Source of the DNA: Paraeggerthella hominis
Lineage (GTDB): Bacteria > Actinomycetota > Coriobacteriia > Coriobacteriales > Eggerthellaceae
Assembly (NCBI RefSeq): GCF_021044775.1
Contig: NZ_JAJNOQ010000006.1
Coordinates: forward strand, 100,458-164,457
DNA length: 64,000 bases
Reading direction: 5' to 3'
Part shown: piece after piece, positions 56,906 through 64,000 of the stretch
How the letters are laid out: each line of letters opens with the position of its first letter
How positions within the stretch are numbered: position 1 is the stretch's first letter
Notes under the pieces: model-generated
Database searches by the model: none
The model's input: the letters and a program-made list of their open reading frames with translations, nothing else
Told to the model about the DNA's origin: nothing
Program-made: the position numbers and the translations under genes

Positions 56906-57145
56906 AAAGGCTCCTTCGCTTGGGCCGGGCCCCGCGTCAAAAGGGATGCGGATCGCCTTCATCATAGACCGCCGCTTCCCTGGACGCAAATGCCGCGAGC
57001 CTCTTTCCGCTTGCCGAAATCCACGATGTCTGCGGAGTTGTGTTTTTTGCCGTCGGCGTTGGCGTTTGGGGCAGTTTGTTCTATTTTTGCAGGTCGCTTT
57101 TCATAGAACGCCAAAATGCCCATTTCTAAAACCCCAGGTGGAAAA

Positions 57146-57193
57146 CCACAATATATTGATGCGCACTATAGTTCTGTATTCAACATATTGGTG
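57146..57193 (+). promoter_or_regulatory. Pair of NrdR boxes upstream of nrdD
   Basis: Box 1 (57146-57161) matches the NrdR consensus ACACWATATATWGTGT at positions 2-13 (CACAATATATTG). Box 2 (57178-57193) matches at 10 of 16 positions. They are spaced 32 bp apart, the three-turn spacing expected for NrdR. They lie about 150 bases before the nrdD start. The remaining gap (56906-57344) carries the divergent promoters. Confidence 0.65.
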
Positions 57194-57344
57194 ACCCCCA
57201 TTGACGATGGCAATTCTCGCAGGTATGGTGAAGCGGTTACCCGATACCCGACGCCTTATTCTTACCGGCTCCGAAATCAGCCCCTCCAAAGGCCTCGCGG
57301 ACCGATCGAAGCAGATACGAAACGTACAGCAAAAGGAGCAGAGC

Positions 57345-59822
57345 ATGTACCAGGTTCAAAAGCGTGACGGCATGATCGCGGAATTCGACATTGCCAAGAT
57401 TTCGTCTGCAATCGCCAAGGCTTTCGATGCGCTGGAGAAGCAGTACCATCCGTCTACCATCGACCTGCTGGCCCTCAACGTGACCGCTCATTTCGAGCCG
57501 AAGATCAAAGACGGCATCATTTCGGTCGAAGACGTTCAGGACAGCGTGGAGGAGGTTCTTTCCACCGCCGGGTACGCCGACGTGGCGAAGTCCTACATCC
57601 TGTACCGTCGTCAGCGCGAGAAGGTGCGCAACGCCAACGCCACGCTTCTTGACTACAAGGACCTGGTCGATCAGTACGTGAAGGTGGAAGACTGGCGCGT
57701 GAAGGAGAACTCCACGGTCACGTATTCCGTCGGCGGCCTGATCCTGTCCAACTCGGGCGCCATCACGGCGAATTACTGGCTGTCGGAGATTTACGACGAC
57801 GAGGTGGCGAACGCCCATCGCAACGCCGAGATCCATCTGCACGACCTGTCCATGCTGACCGGCTACTGCGCCGGCTGGTCGCTCAAGCAGCTTATTCAGG
57901 AGGGCCTTGGCGGCGTGCCCGGCAAGATCACGTCGAAGCCGGCCAGCCACTTGTCCAGCCTGTGCAACCAGATGGTGAACTTTTTGGGCATCATGCAGAA
58001 CGAATGGGCGGGCGCCCAGGCGTTCTCCAGTTTCGACACCTACTTGGCTCCGTTCGTGAAGGCCGACGACCTGACGTACGAAGAGACGAAGCAGTGCGTC
58101 GAGTCGTTCGTGTTCGGCGTGAACACGCCGTCGCGCTGGGGCACGCAGGCCCCGTTCAGCAACATCACGCTGGATTGGGTGTGCCCTGCCGACCTGCGCG
58201 ATCAGCCGGCCATTGTGGGCGGGCGCGAGCAGGCGTTCACGTACGGCGATTGCCAGCACGAGATGGACCTGGTCAACAAGGCGTTCATCGAGATCATGAT
58301 CGAGGGCGATGCGAACGGCCGCGGCTTCCAGTACCCCATTCCCACCTATTCCATCACGCGGGACTTCGACTGGAGCGATACCGAGAACAACCGGCTGCTG
58401 TTCGAAATGACGTCGAAGTACGGCACGCCCTATTTCAGCAACTACATCAACTCGGACATGGAGCCGTCCGACGTGCGCTCCATGTGTTGCCGTCTGCGCC
58501 TTGACCTGCGCGAGCTGCGGAAGAAGTCCGGCGGCTTCTTCGGGTCGGGAGAGTCTACGGGCTCCATCGGCGTGGTGACCATCAACATGCCCCGCATCGC
58601 CTACCTGGCAACCGACGAAGCCGATTTCTACCGCCGCCTCGATCACCTCATGGACGTTTCTGCGCGCTCGCTGCATACCAAGCGCCAGGTCATCGCCAAG
58701 CTGTTGGACGCGGGCCTGTATCCGTACACGAAGCGCTACCTGGGCACGTTCGAGAACCACTTCAGCACCATCGGATTGGTGGGCATGAACGAGGCGTGCC
58801 TGAACGCCGCATGGCTGCGCGCCGACATGACGCAGGGTCCCGCCCAGGCGTTCACGAAGGACGTGCTCAACCACATGCGCGACCGTCTGGCCGATTACCA
58901 GGAGAAATACGGGGACCTGTACAACTTGGAGGCAACGCCTGCCGAGTCCACCACGTATCGATTCGCCAAGCACGACAAGGCTCGCTTCCCCGAGATCATC
59001 ACGGCGAACGACCAGGGTACGCCGTACTACACGAACTCGTCGCACTTGCCGGTCAACTTCTCCGAGGATATCTTCAGCGCGCTTGACGTGCAGGACGAAT
59101 TGCAGACGCTGTACACGTCGGGGACCGTGTTCCATGCGTTTTTGGGCGAGAAGCTGCCCGACTGGCAGAGCACGGCCACGCTGGTGCGCAAGATCGCGCA
59201 GAACTACAAGCTGCCGTATTACACCATGTCGCCGACGTATTCCGTGTGCAAGAACCACGGCTACATTGCGGGCGAGGTGTACGAGTGCCCGTGCTGCCAC
59301 GAGGAAACGGAAGTGTACTCGCGCATTACCGGCTACTATCGTCCGGTGAAGAACTGGAATGACGGCAAGGCGCAGGAGTTTGCCGATCGCGTCGAGTACG
59401 ATTTGGGGCATTCCCGTCTGACGCACCAGGGCGTGCAGATGACGGCGGCGGCCGAGAAGGCGGGGCAGGCGGGGTCGCATGTGACGGTGGCGGACGTTGC
59501 GCCCCATGCTGCAGCGGCGGATGTCGCAAGTATTGAGACGGTTCCGACCGCGCCGGCGCATAGCTCGTTGCCCGCGGGCTTGTACCTGGTTGCCACGCGC
59601 ACGTGCCCGAACTGCAAGTTCGCCGCGGCGCAGATGGACGAAGCCGGCATCGTGCACGAAGAGCTGCTGGCCGAGGAGAACGCGGAGCTTGCGCAGCGGT
59701 ACCGCATCATGCAGGCGCCGACGTTGCTGGAGGTTGCGGCCGACGGGTCCGTGGACGTTGTCGCGGGAGCCGCCTCGGTGTTCCAGCGCATCAACGCTAT
59801 GAAGGCCCAGGTGCCGGCGTAG
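57345..59822 (+). CDS. nrdD: Class III ribonucleotide reductase with C-terminal thioredoxin-like domain
   Basis: An 825-residue anaerobic ribonucleoside-triphosphate reductase. An N-terminal ATP-cone (residues ~1-95) is followed by the reductase barrel. Zn-type cysteines (CKNHGYIAGEVYECPCC) and the glycyl-radical motif RITGYY with G663 follow. The extra ~90 residues at the C-terminus form a thioredoxin/glutaredoxin-like fold with a CPNC redox pair at residues 754-757. It could supply electrons internally. ATG 57345 follows AAAGGAG; the in-frame ATG at 57201 does not. Confidence 0.93.
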   Translation: MYQVQKRDGMIAEFDIAKISSAIAKAFDALEKQYHPSTIDLLALNVTAHFEPKIKDGIISVEDVQDSVEEVLSTAGYADVAKSYILYRRQREKVRNANATLLDYKDLVDQYVKVEDWRVKENSTVTYSVGGLILSNSGAITANYWLSEIYDDEVANAHRNAEIHLHDLSMLTGYCAGWSLKQLIQEGLGGVPGKITSKPASHLSSLCNQMVNFLGIMQNEWAGAQAFSSFDTYLAPFVKADDLTYEETKQCVESFVFGVNTPSRWGTQAPFSNITLDWVCPADLRDQPAIVGGREQAFTYGDCQHEMDLVNKAFIEIMIEGDANGRGFQYPIPTYSITRDFDWSDTENNRLLFEMTSKYGTPYFSNYINSDMEPSDVRSMCCRLRLDLRELRKKSGGFFGSGESTGSIGVVTINMPRIAYLATDEADFYRRLDHLMDVSARSLHTKRQVIAKLLDAGLYPYTKRYLGTFENHFSTIGLVGMNEACLNAAWLRADMTQGPAQAFTKDVLNHMRDRLADYQEKYGDLYNLEATPAESTTYRFAKHDKARFPEIITANDQGTPYYTNSSHLPVNFSEDIFSALDVQDELQTLYTSGTVFHAFLGEKLPDWQSTATLVRKIAQNYKLPYYTMSPTYSVCKNHGYIAGEVYECPCCHEETEVYSRITGYYRPVKNWNDGKAQEFADRVEYDLGHSRLTHQGVQMTAAAEKAGQAGSHVTVADVAPHAAAADVASIETVPTAPAHSSLPAGLYLVATRTCPNCKFAAAQMDEAGIVHEELLAEENAELAQRYRIMQAPTLLEVAADGSVDVVAGAASVFQRINAMKAQVPA

Positions 59823-59929
59823 CGTTCCCAAGCTGATTCCCGGCGGGTTCGCCGGTTCGAGGAAAGGGCGCACGGCAAGCATACACGTGCAACGCAGCGG
59901 CATATTCGCAGCATGCGCCCAGCAAGTCG

Positions 59930-59964
59930 AAAGGGCCCGGATCGGATCGATCCGGGCCCTTTTG
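59930..59964. terminator. Bidirectional terminator after nrdD
   Basis: A 14-bp perfect stem (59930-59943 with 59949-59962) with a 5-base loop, flanked by AAA on one side and TTTT on the other, lies between convergent genes. Confidence 0.9.
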
Positions 59965-59983
59965 GTGCGCGGGGTTCGGGAGA

Positions 59984-61060
59984 TCAAGAGATCTCTTCGA
60001 GCGTGTACAGCACAGGGAATCGAGGTGTATTGGCTTCGCTGGCAGCCCTTCGGGACTCAAGGTACTCGCTGTATGCCTGCTCGAAATTGTCTACGGGGGC
60101 CAGCCGGTACGTTTTGCTCTGGGTGCTGCCATCGGTGAATGTTGCAGTAAGTATGAGTTTTGCTTTCGAGATCACCGTAGCGTCGTGGAGGGCGAGTGCC
60201 AGGTCCAGTGTTTCCCGCGCTTTAACGGACGCAACGCGTTGATCTTCGGGTATAAACCCTCCCGAGTATGTGTTTTGCGAAGTGACGGCCTTGCACTCGT
60301 TCCATGCGTCGATCAATGCGCCATCGAGCGTGTAATTCAGGTATATTTCATGATGGAGGCTGTCGGTGGAACTCATGTCCTGGTTTTCATACGAGATCGT
60401 AAACTCGCTCGACTGATCATTGGTTGCCATGACGGTACCGATGTCGGGTTTTGCTTCATGGGCCGCTTCGGTTAGCTGCCAGTTGTTGAAAGACACGCCC
60501 TCGCCTTCAATCCGGTACGTCAGGGATGCTATATTGGAACCCGTGCAGGTGAGGTTGAGGTTGTACGAGCGGGATGAATCGATATCTCCTGTATATGAAT
60601 CGATATCTGCATCGTAGCGTGGGCCTACCGATGCTCGAACAGGAAAGAAGTCTTCAAAATCAAGAGCGACGGGTCCTTTCTGCAATGCGCCACCCTCGTC
60701 GGCAAACGCCGCCATCTGGAAATAGTTTTCCGATGCGCCGCGTTGCGCATCTTCGATTGGATCGTGTTGCGCGACGAGCGGGCCGATTGCCATGATGCCG
60801 ACGCCAGCGACAAGTGCGAAACATGCTGCGATCGCCAAGTTTTTCATTCGAGACCGCTTGGCGGCGAACGCTCGTGGAACGGGGGCTTTGTTTGCCGCAG
60901 CGTGTGGCGTTGGTTGCGGATGCTCGTCTTCCGGGGTTGCTTGCGCGCGAATGGCGGCGGCTTCGGCTAGGACGTCACATTGCAGATGAACGGGCGCATG
61001 GGCTTTCTTCATCATCGAACGGTAGTCGTCGAGGTTCGGTTGCTTTCGGCTCGCGGTCAT
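59984..61060 (-). CDS. Membrane-anchored protein, putative anti-sigma factor (pair 1)
   Basis: A 358-residue protein with a cytoplasmic N-terminal segment of about 70 residues, one membrane helix (LAIAACFALVAGVGIMAIG) and a ~240-residue extracytoplasmic domain. No Zn-type anti-sigma motif is clear. It is homologous to the 61895-62926 protein over its C-terminal half: shared SLTYRIEGEG-like, LTATFTDGSTQSKTY and LAPVDNFEQAY segments. ATG 61060 lies inside the sigma-factor gene (86-base overlap), so the two are translationally coupled. An anti-sigma or sensor role is inferred from this linkage. Confidence 0.65.
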   Translation of the reverse strand: MTASRKQPNLDDYRSMMKKAHAPVHLQCDVLAEAAAIRAQATPEDEHPQPTPHAAANKAPVPRAFAAKRSRMKNLAIAACFALVAGVGIMAIGPLVAQHDPIEDAQRGASENYFQMAAFADEGGALQKGPVALDFEDFFPVRASVGPRYDADIDSYTGDIDSSRSYNLNLTCTGSNIASLTYRIEGEGVSFNNWQLTEAAHEAKPDIGTVMATNDQSSEFTISYENQDMSSTDSLHHEIYLNYTLDGALIDAWNECKAVTSQNTYSGGFIPEDQRVASVKARETLDLALALHDATVISKAKLILTATFTDGSTQSKTYRLAPVDNFEQAYSEYLESRRAASEANTPRFPVLYTLEEIS

Positions 61061-61685
61061 AGGGGGCCTCCTTTCTGGGACCGGTGCGGTTCGAGGAGTT
61101 GTTTGCGGGTGGGCTGACGAGCGGTGCGTCATGGGGTTCCAGACGATCCTTTATTTGCTGGCGAGCACGGTGCAGACGCGTGCGCACGGTGGCTGGCTGA
61201 CATTGCATGATGTGCGCTATCTCGTCGGTTGAGTATCCTTCGACGTAAAACAGGTGTACTGCAATCCGCAAGTTCTCGGGCAGCGCGCCTACCACGTCCC
61301 ATATTTCGGCGCGAAACGCGCTCGGCGCAGCTGTGTCGGCGTGTTCTTGCTCGAACGGTCCCGTTCGGCGTTTCCATGCGGTGCGTGCGAGGTCGCGGCA
61401 TCGGTTGATGGTCACGCGCAGCAGCCAGGCTTTCAGGTGCTCGTCATTTGAGAACGCGGTTGTGTCTTTGAGCAGGCGCAAGAACACATCTTGGTAGATG
61501 TCGTCTGCATCGACGGGCGATCCTGTTTGTGCGAGTCCGACGCGGTAGGCTGCATCGCCGAACAACTGCATGGCTCGTGTCAGGAATGCGTCGGATCGCA
61601 GCGCTTTGTCCGAAGATCGTGCATCGTTGGCAGTGGGCTGGGGGTTGTCCTTGTTTTCTTGGGTGGATCGTTTTCCTATTTGCAT
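60975..61685 (-). CDS. ECF-type RNA polymerase sigma factor (pair 1)
   Basis: A 236-residue extracytoplasmic-function sigma factor. Region 2 (YRVGLAQTGSPVDADDIYQDVFLRL) and region 4 (GYSTDEIAHIMQCQPATVRTRLHRAR) are clear. A C-terminal extension of about 55 residues follows region 4 and overlaps the start of the next gene. ATG 61685 has AAGGAGGTG upstream. It is paralogous to the factor at 62877-63431. Confidence 0.86.
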   Translation of the reverse strand: MQIGKRSTQENKDNPQPTANDARSSDKALRSDAFLTRAMQLFGDAAYRVGLAQTGSPVDADDIYQDVFLRLLKDTTAFSNDEHLKAWLLRVTINRCRDLARTAWKRRTGPFEQEHADTAAPSAFRAEIWDVVGALPENLRIAVHLFYVEGYSTDEIAHIMQCQPATVRTRLHRARQQIKDRLEPHDAPLVSPPANNSSNRTGPRKEAPYDREPKATEPRRLPFDDEESPCARSSAM

Positions 61686-61787
61686 CAATTCACCTCCTTG
61701 TCGATAATACGGCGCAGGGGCGCTTATTGTTCCAAAGGCTTTGTTTTATGCGCCTCTCTTTGCTTGTTTGCCCCAAGCCAAGCGCTA

Positions 61788-61825
61788 GGCAATCTCCCGG
61801 TCTTTTCTTTGACCGGGAGATTGCC
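61788..61825. terminator. Perfect 15-bp hairpin between the two sigma pairs
   Basis: The perfect stem 61788-61802 with 61811-61825 has an 8-base loop. There is no U-run on either strand. It lies 70 bases after the 61895 gene stop on the minus strand and may terminate or separate the two units. Confidence 0.55.
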
Positions 61826-61894
61826 GTAATGATTCCGAAAGTAAGAGTGCAGAAGATCGATTCAGATCCTTTTGCCTGCGTTCAGGGCTCGGGG

Positions 61895-62926
61895 CTACGA
61901 CGCGTCTACTTCGGTGATGGTGTACAACCGGGGCATGTCGGGGCGGGTGATCCCGTTCGAATTCCCCTGCTCGCGTTCCTGCTTGGCGGCCTCGTTTCGC
62001 GCGTCCCAAAAGGTTGAATATGCTTCGGCAAAGGTGTCGATGGGCGCGATGACGTATGTTTTCGATTGGGATGTGCCGTCGGAGAACGTGGCGGTTACGG
62101 TAAGGCGCGACGCGCTGATCTCGCGCGCGGCGCCGGTTTCTACGGCCGTATCGAGAAGCTTGGCTAGATCGTCGGTGTGCTCTATCGTGGTGATGTGGTG
62201 CATGGCGTCGATGGCGTCTTGCGGCAAGGGGAATCCTACGTACAGGTGGACGATCTGATTCTTGTAGAGGTGCTTGAACTCTCCGTTGGGATCCCATTGT
62301 TCGTCGTATCCTACGGTGAACGACTTCCGGTAATGGAATGCCTTTCCGTCCCCTTCTCGTTCTTCAAGCGGGATGGATGACATGGTTGGATCGAGGAATT
62401 CGAAATACGAACGATCTCCTTCTATTTCGTACGTGAGGGATTCAATGTTCTGTCCGGAGCACTTGAGGTTGAAGGCGAACTTGTAGCCGGCCCATTCGGG
62501 TCCCCAGAACGTGCCGTCTGCTGGGTTGTACCAAGACCCGCTGTAGCCCCCGCCGCCGCGAAATAAAGACGAGTTTAAAAGCACTGTGTCTCCTCCTTCG
62601 GAGCCTTCGGCCGCGTATGCTTCGAGCGTGAACGAGTTGGGCTTGTCGGACAGCTGGTTGAACGAGAATAGCTGCTCGGGAAGCTCGACCATTCCGCTGG
62701 CGAATGCGACGCCGGTGGTAAGGGCCACTGCGCAGAATGCTGCCACGGCGGCCTTGAACGCGAAGCTCGGCTGCGTTCGACGAGCCCTTGGGCGCGGTCG
62801 CGGTTTCGGGCCGGTTTCCGCAGCGTGCTCCTTTCGTGCCTCTCGCATCACGCGAGCGTGCACGCGATCGGGGAGCTCAACGTCGTTCATCAGCGAGCGA
62901 TACTCGTCCCAGTTCGATTGCTTCAC
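61895..62926 (-). CDS. Membrane-anchored protein, putative anti-sigma factor (pair 2)
   Basis: A 343-residue protein with a basic cytoplasmic segment, one membrane helix (around residues 53-75) and a large extracytoplasmic domain. Its C-terminal half resembles the 59984-61060 protein (LTVTATFSDGTSQSKTY, APIDTFAEAY). The start is GTG 62926, with AGGAGG just upstream; it overlaps the sigma gene by 50 bases. The linkage suggests a sigma-factor regulator or sensor. No known domain was recognised. Confidence 0.65.
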   Translation of the reverse strand: MKQSNWDEYRSLMNDVELPDRVHARVMREARKEHAAETGPKPRPRPRARRTQPSFAFKAAVAAFCAVALTTGVAFASGMVELPEQLFSFNQLSDKPNSFTLEAYAAEGSEGGDTVLLNSSLFRGGGGYSGSWYNPADGTFWGPEWAGYKFAFNLKCSGQNIESLTYEIEGDRSYFEFLDPTMSSIPLEEREGDGKAFHYRKSFTVGYDEQWDPNGEFKHLYKNQIVHLYVGFPLPQDAIDAMHHITTIEHTDDLAKLLDTAVETGAAREISASRLTVTATFSDGTSQSKTYVIAPIDTFAEAYSTFWDARNEAAKQEREQGNSNGITRPDMPRLYTITEVDAS

Positions 62927-63431
62927 GTTCCGCCTCCTGTTCCAGATCGAGTTTGAGCCGTTTGCGCGCGCGATGCAGGCGCGTGCGTATGGTGGCTGGC
63001 TTGCAGTCCAGCATGCGGGCGATGTCTTCGAGGGAGTATCCCTCGTAATAGTGCAGGTGCACGATAAGGCGCAGATTCTCGGGCAGCCGTCCAACGGCCG
63101 CCCACGTTTCGCTTGCGAACAGCTCCTGTTCGGGCGCTTCGAGGCTTGTGAACGCGGGGTCGTCGGAATCCGTGGCGAACACGCGCCGCCGCCAGGCGGA
63201 TCGGCGAAGTTCCCGGCACCGGTTGATGGTGACTCGGATGAGCCAGGCTTTCAGGTGCTCGTCGCTGCGAAAACAGGTGTTGTCTTTGAATAGCTTCAAG
63301 AACACGTCTTGCACCACGTCGTCAGCATCGCAGGTTGAGCGCGTCTGGCTGAGCGCAAGGCGATACGCCATGGGCCCCCATGCGCCCATGGCGCGCTCCA
63401 TAAACGATTCCGATCGGCAGTTCTCATCCAT
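62877..63431 (-). CDS. ECF-type RNA polymerase sigma factor (pair 2)
   Basis: A 184-residue ECF sigma factor with region 2 (YRLALSQTRSTCDADDVVQDVFLKLF) and region 4 (GYSLEDIARMLDCKPATIRTRLHRARKRL). It matches the 60975-61685 factor closely and lacks the long C-terminal tail. ATG 63431 has AAGGTG upstream. The next gene overlaps it by 50 bases in another frame. No target promoters could be recognised. Confidence 0.87.
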   Translation of the reverse strand: MDENCRSESFMERAMGAWGPMAYRLALSQTRSTCDADDVVQDVFLKLFKDNTCFRSDEHLKAWLIRVTINRCRELRRSAWRRRVFATDSDDPAFTSLEAPEQELFASETWAAVGRLPENLRLIVHLHYYEGYSLEDIARMLDCKPATIRTRLHRARKRLKLDLEQEAEREAIELGRVSLADERR

Positions 63432-64000
63432 CCGCATCACCTTTCTATGGTTCTAACATGCGACAGGATGGCAAAACGTTTCAACCGGTTGAGAATTCGG
63501 CGAGATTCTTGTAGCTTGCTGCGGAATGAGGCGAAGGGGCGCTTGCAGCGGCCCGATTCTGGTGCCGGGGCGCGTGACGCTCCCCTCCGCTGTCAAAACG
63601 AGCGAGTTTTGCGGCGGTTTTCGGCCCTTTCGGGGCGACCCGGCTGCGGGCGTTTTGCAACATGCCAGGTCAGAAGCTTGCCGCTGGCCATTATCCTGAT
63701 TCGAGGACCAGTAAAACTCGTCCGTTTTGACAGCGACGGCTACAACGGCGAATGCGGGCGTCGCGCAACGGTTCGCGCGGCTCCCGTTGTCGCCGCGCGT
63801 GAAAAGAGCCGGCGCCTTTTGCGGGCTCCGGCTCCAAAGGAAGGGTCTGTCGACGCAGCTCAAGCGCGTCGACCTGATGATGGGGGGTGTTTCTATGGTT
63901 TTGTCAATTGCTTTTTCGGGATCGGGCCGTTTGATTCGGGCATGCTCGCGCAAACCCCGGCGGCAGGGCTCTTCTTCGGCGATTCGGCCGAGGACTAGGC
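63432..64000. other. Intergenic region upstream of the sigma pair
   Basis: These ~570 bases carry no gene I can support apart from the repeat at 63588-63734. The promoter of the sigma pair should be near 63440-63520 on the minus strand, but I could not assign it. Confidence 0.4.
63588..63734. repeat. Inverted-repeat element, family E (147 bp)
   Basis: Arms at 63588-63612 and 63711-63734 are inverted copies with CGCTGTCAAAACG as the outer part. The centre is unrelated to family A. It lies in the non-coding region upstream of sigma pair 2. Confidence 0.65.

Noticed and set aside
57201..57344. A longer nrdD start at 57201.
   Set aside because: No ribosome site; the ATP-cone begins at MYQVQKRDG after AAAGGAG at 57345, and the longer start would lie next to the NrdR boxes.
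57237..59987. A 916-codon minus-strand frame across nrdD.
   Set aside because: Antisense shadow of nrdD with no recognisable protein features.
63447..63998. A 183-codon plus-strand frame at the right edge.
   Set aside because: It has no ribosome site or family features and crosses the family E repeat.
1..64000. Signs of prophage, transposase or plasmid integration.
   Set aside because: No integrase, transposase, phage structural gene or tRNA attachment site was found.

Overview
The window looks like part of the chromosome of an anaerobic, GC-rich member of the Coriobacteriia, most likely Eggerthellaceae (Eggerthella/Gordonibacter-like). The evidence is several Tat-exported molybdenum and flavin respiratory enzymes, two LuxR regulators with a multi-spanning membrane N-terminus, a class III anaerobic ribonucleotide reductase, a PPi-type phosphofructokinase and an NfnAB-like transhydrogenase pair. 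I saw no rRNA, tRNA, CRISPR array, phage genes or transposase.

Layout. 1-10035: a catabolic island with an NCS2 nucleobase-type permease (cut by the window edge), a divergent PucR regulator, and an operon for a barbiturase/cyanuric-acid-hydrolase-type ring-opening amidohydrolase, a second permease, and the DUF2877-FdrA-DUF1116 trio that in E. coli forms oxamate carbamoyltransferase. A decayed YczE-type gene ends it. 10208-18700: molybdenum-cofactor genes moeA and mogA, a DMSO-reductase-type operon with two different dmsB genes, and a divergent membrane-bound LuxR regulator. 19315-26426: alr, a family-4 uracil-DNA glycosylase, corA, nfnAB, folC. 27070-35937: a small membrane protein, acpP-hpf, nhaA-glmU, prs, pth and an MFS exporter. 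35953-40649: a Crp/Fnr regulator divergent from an unassigned respiratory complex (Fe-S protein, Mo enzyme, pentahaem cytochrome c). 40721-45612: a CPBP protease, a GntR/DUF1648 pair and an ABC-F ATPase. 45870-51034: a second membrane LuxR regulator, an exported FMN/FAD reductase, and an XRE-membrane protein. 51805-59822: HAD phosphatase, cystine symporter, PPi-PFK, nrdG, a flavin-fold oxidase and nrdD. 59984-63431: two tandem ECF sigma factor / membrane-protein pairs.

How the parts work together. MoeA and MogA supply molybdenum cofactor to the two Tat-exported molybdoenzymes encoded nearby. NfnAB balances NADH, NADPH and ferredoxin. The catabolic island is best explained as uptake of a cyclic ureide or imide, hydrolytic ring opening, and carbamoyl transfer to phosphate, which would yield carbamoyl phosphate for ATP; this last step is inference.

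The spaces between operons hold a striking set of discrete inverted-repeat elements. Family A has three copies of exactly 210 bp. Family B has three palindromes, two of them in duplicated segments that carry the 3' end of the ABC-F gene. Family C has two copies, each directly after a stop codon. There are also single-copy elements near 51.2-51.5 kb and 63.6 kb.
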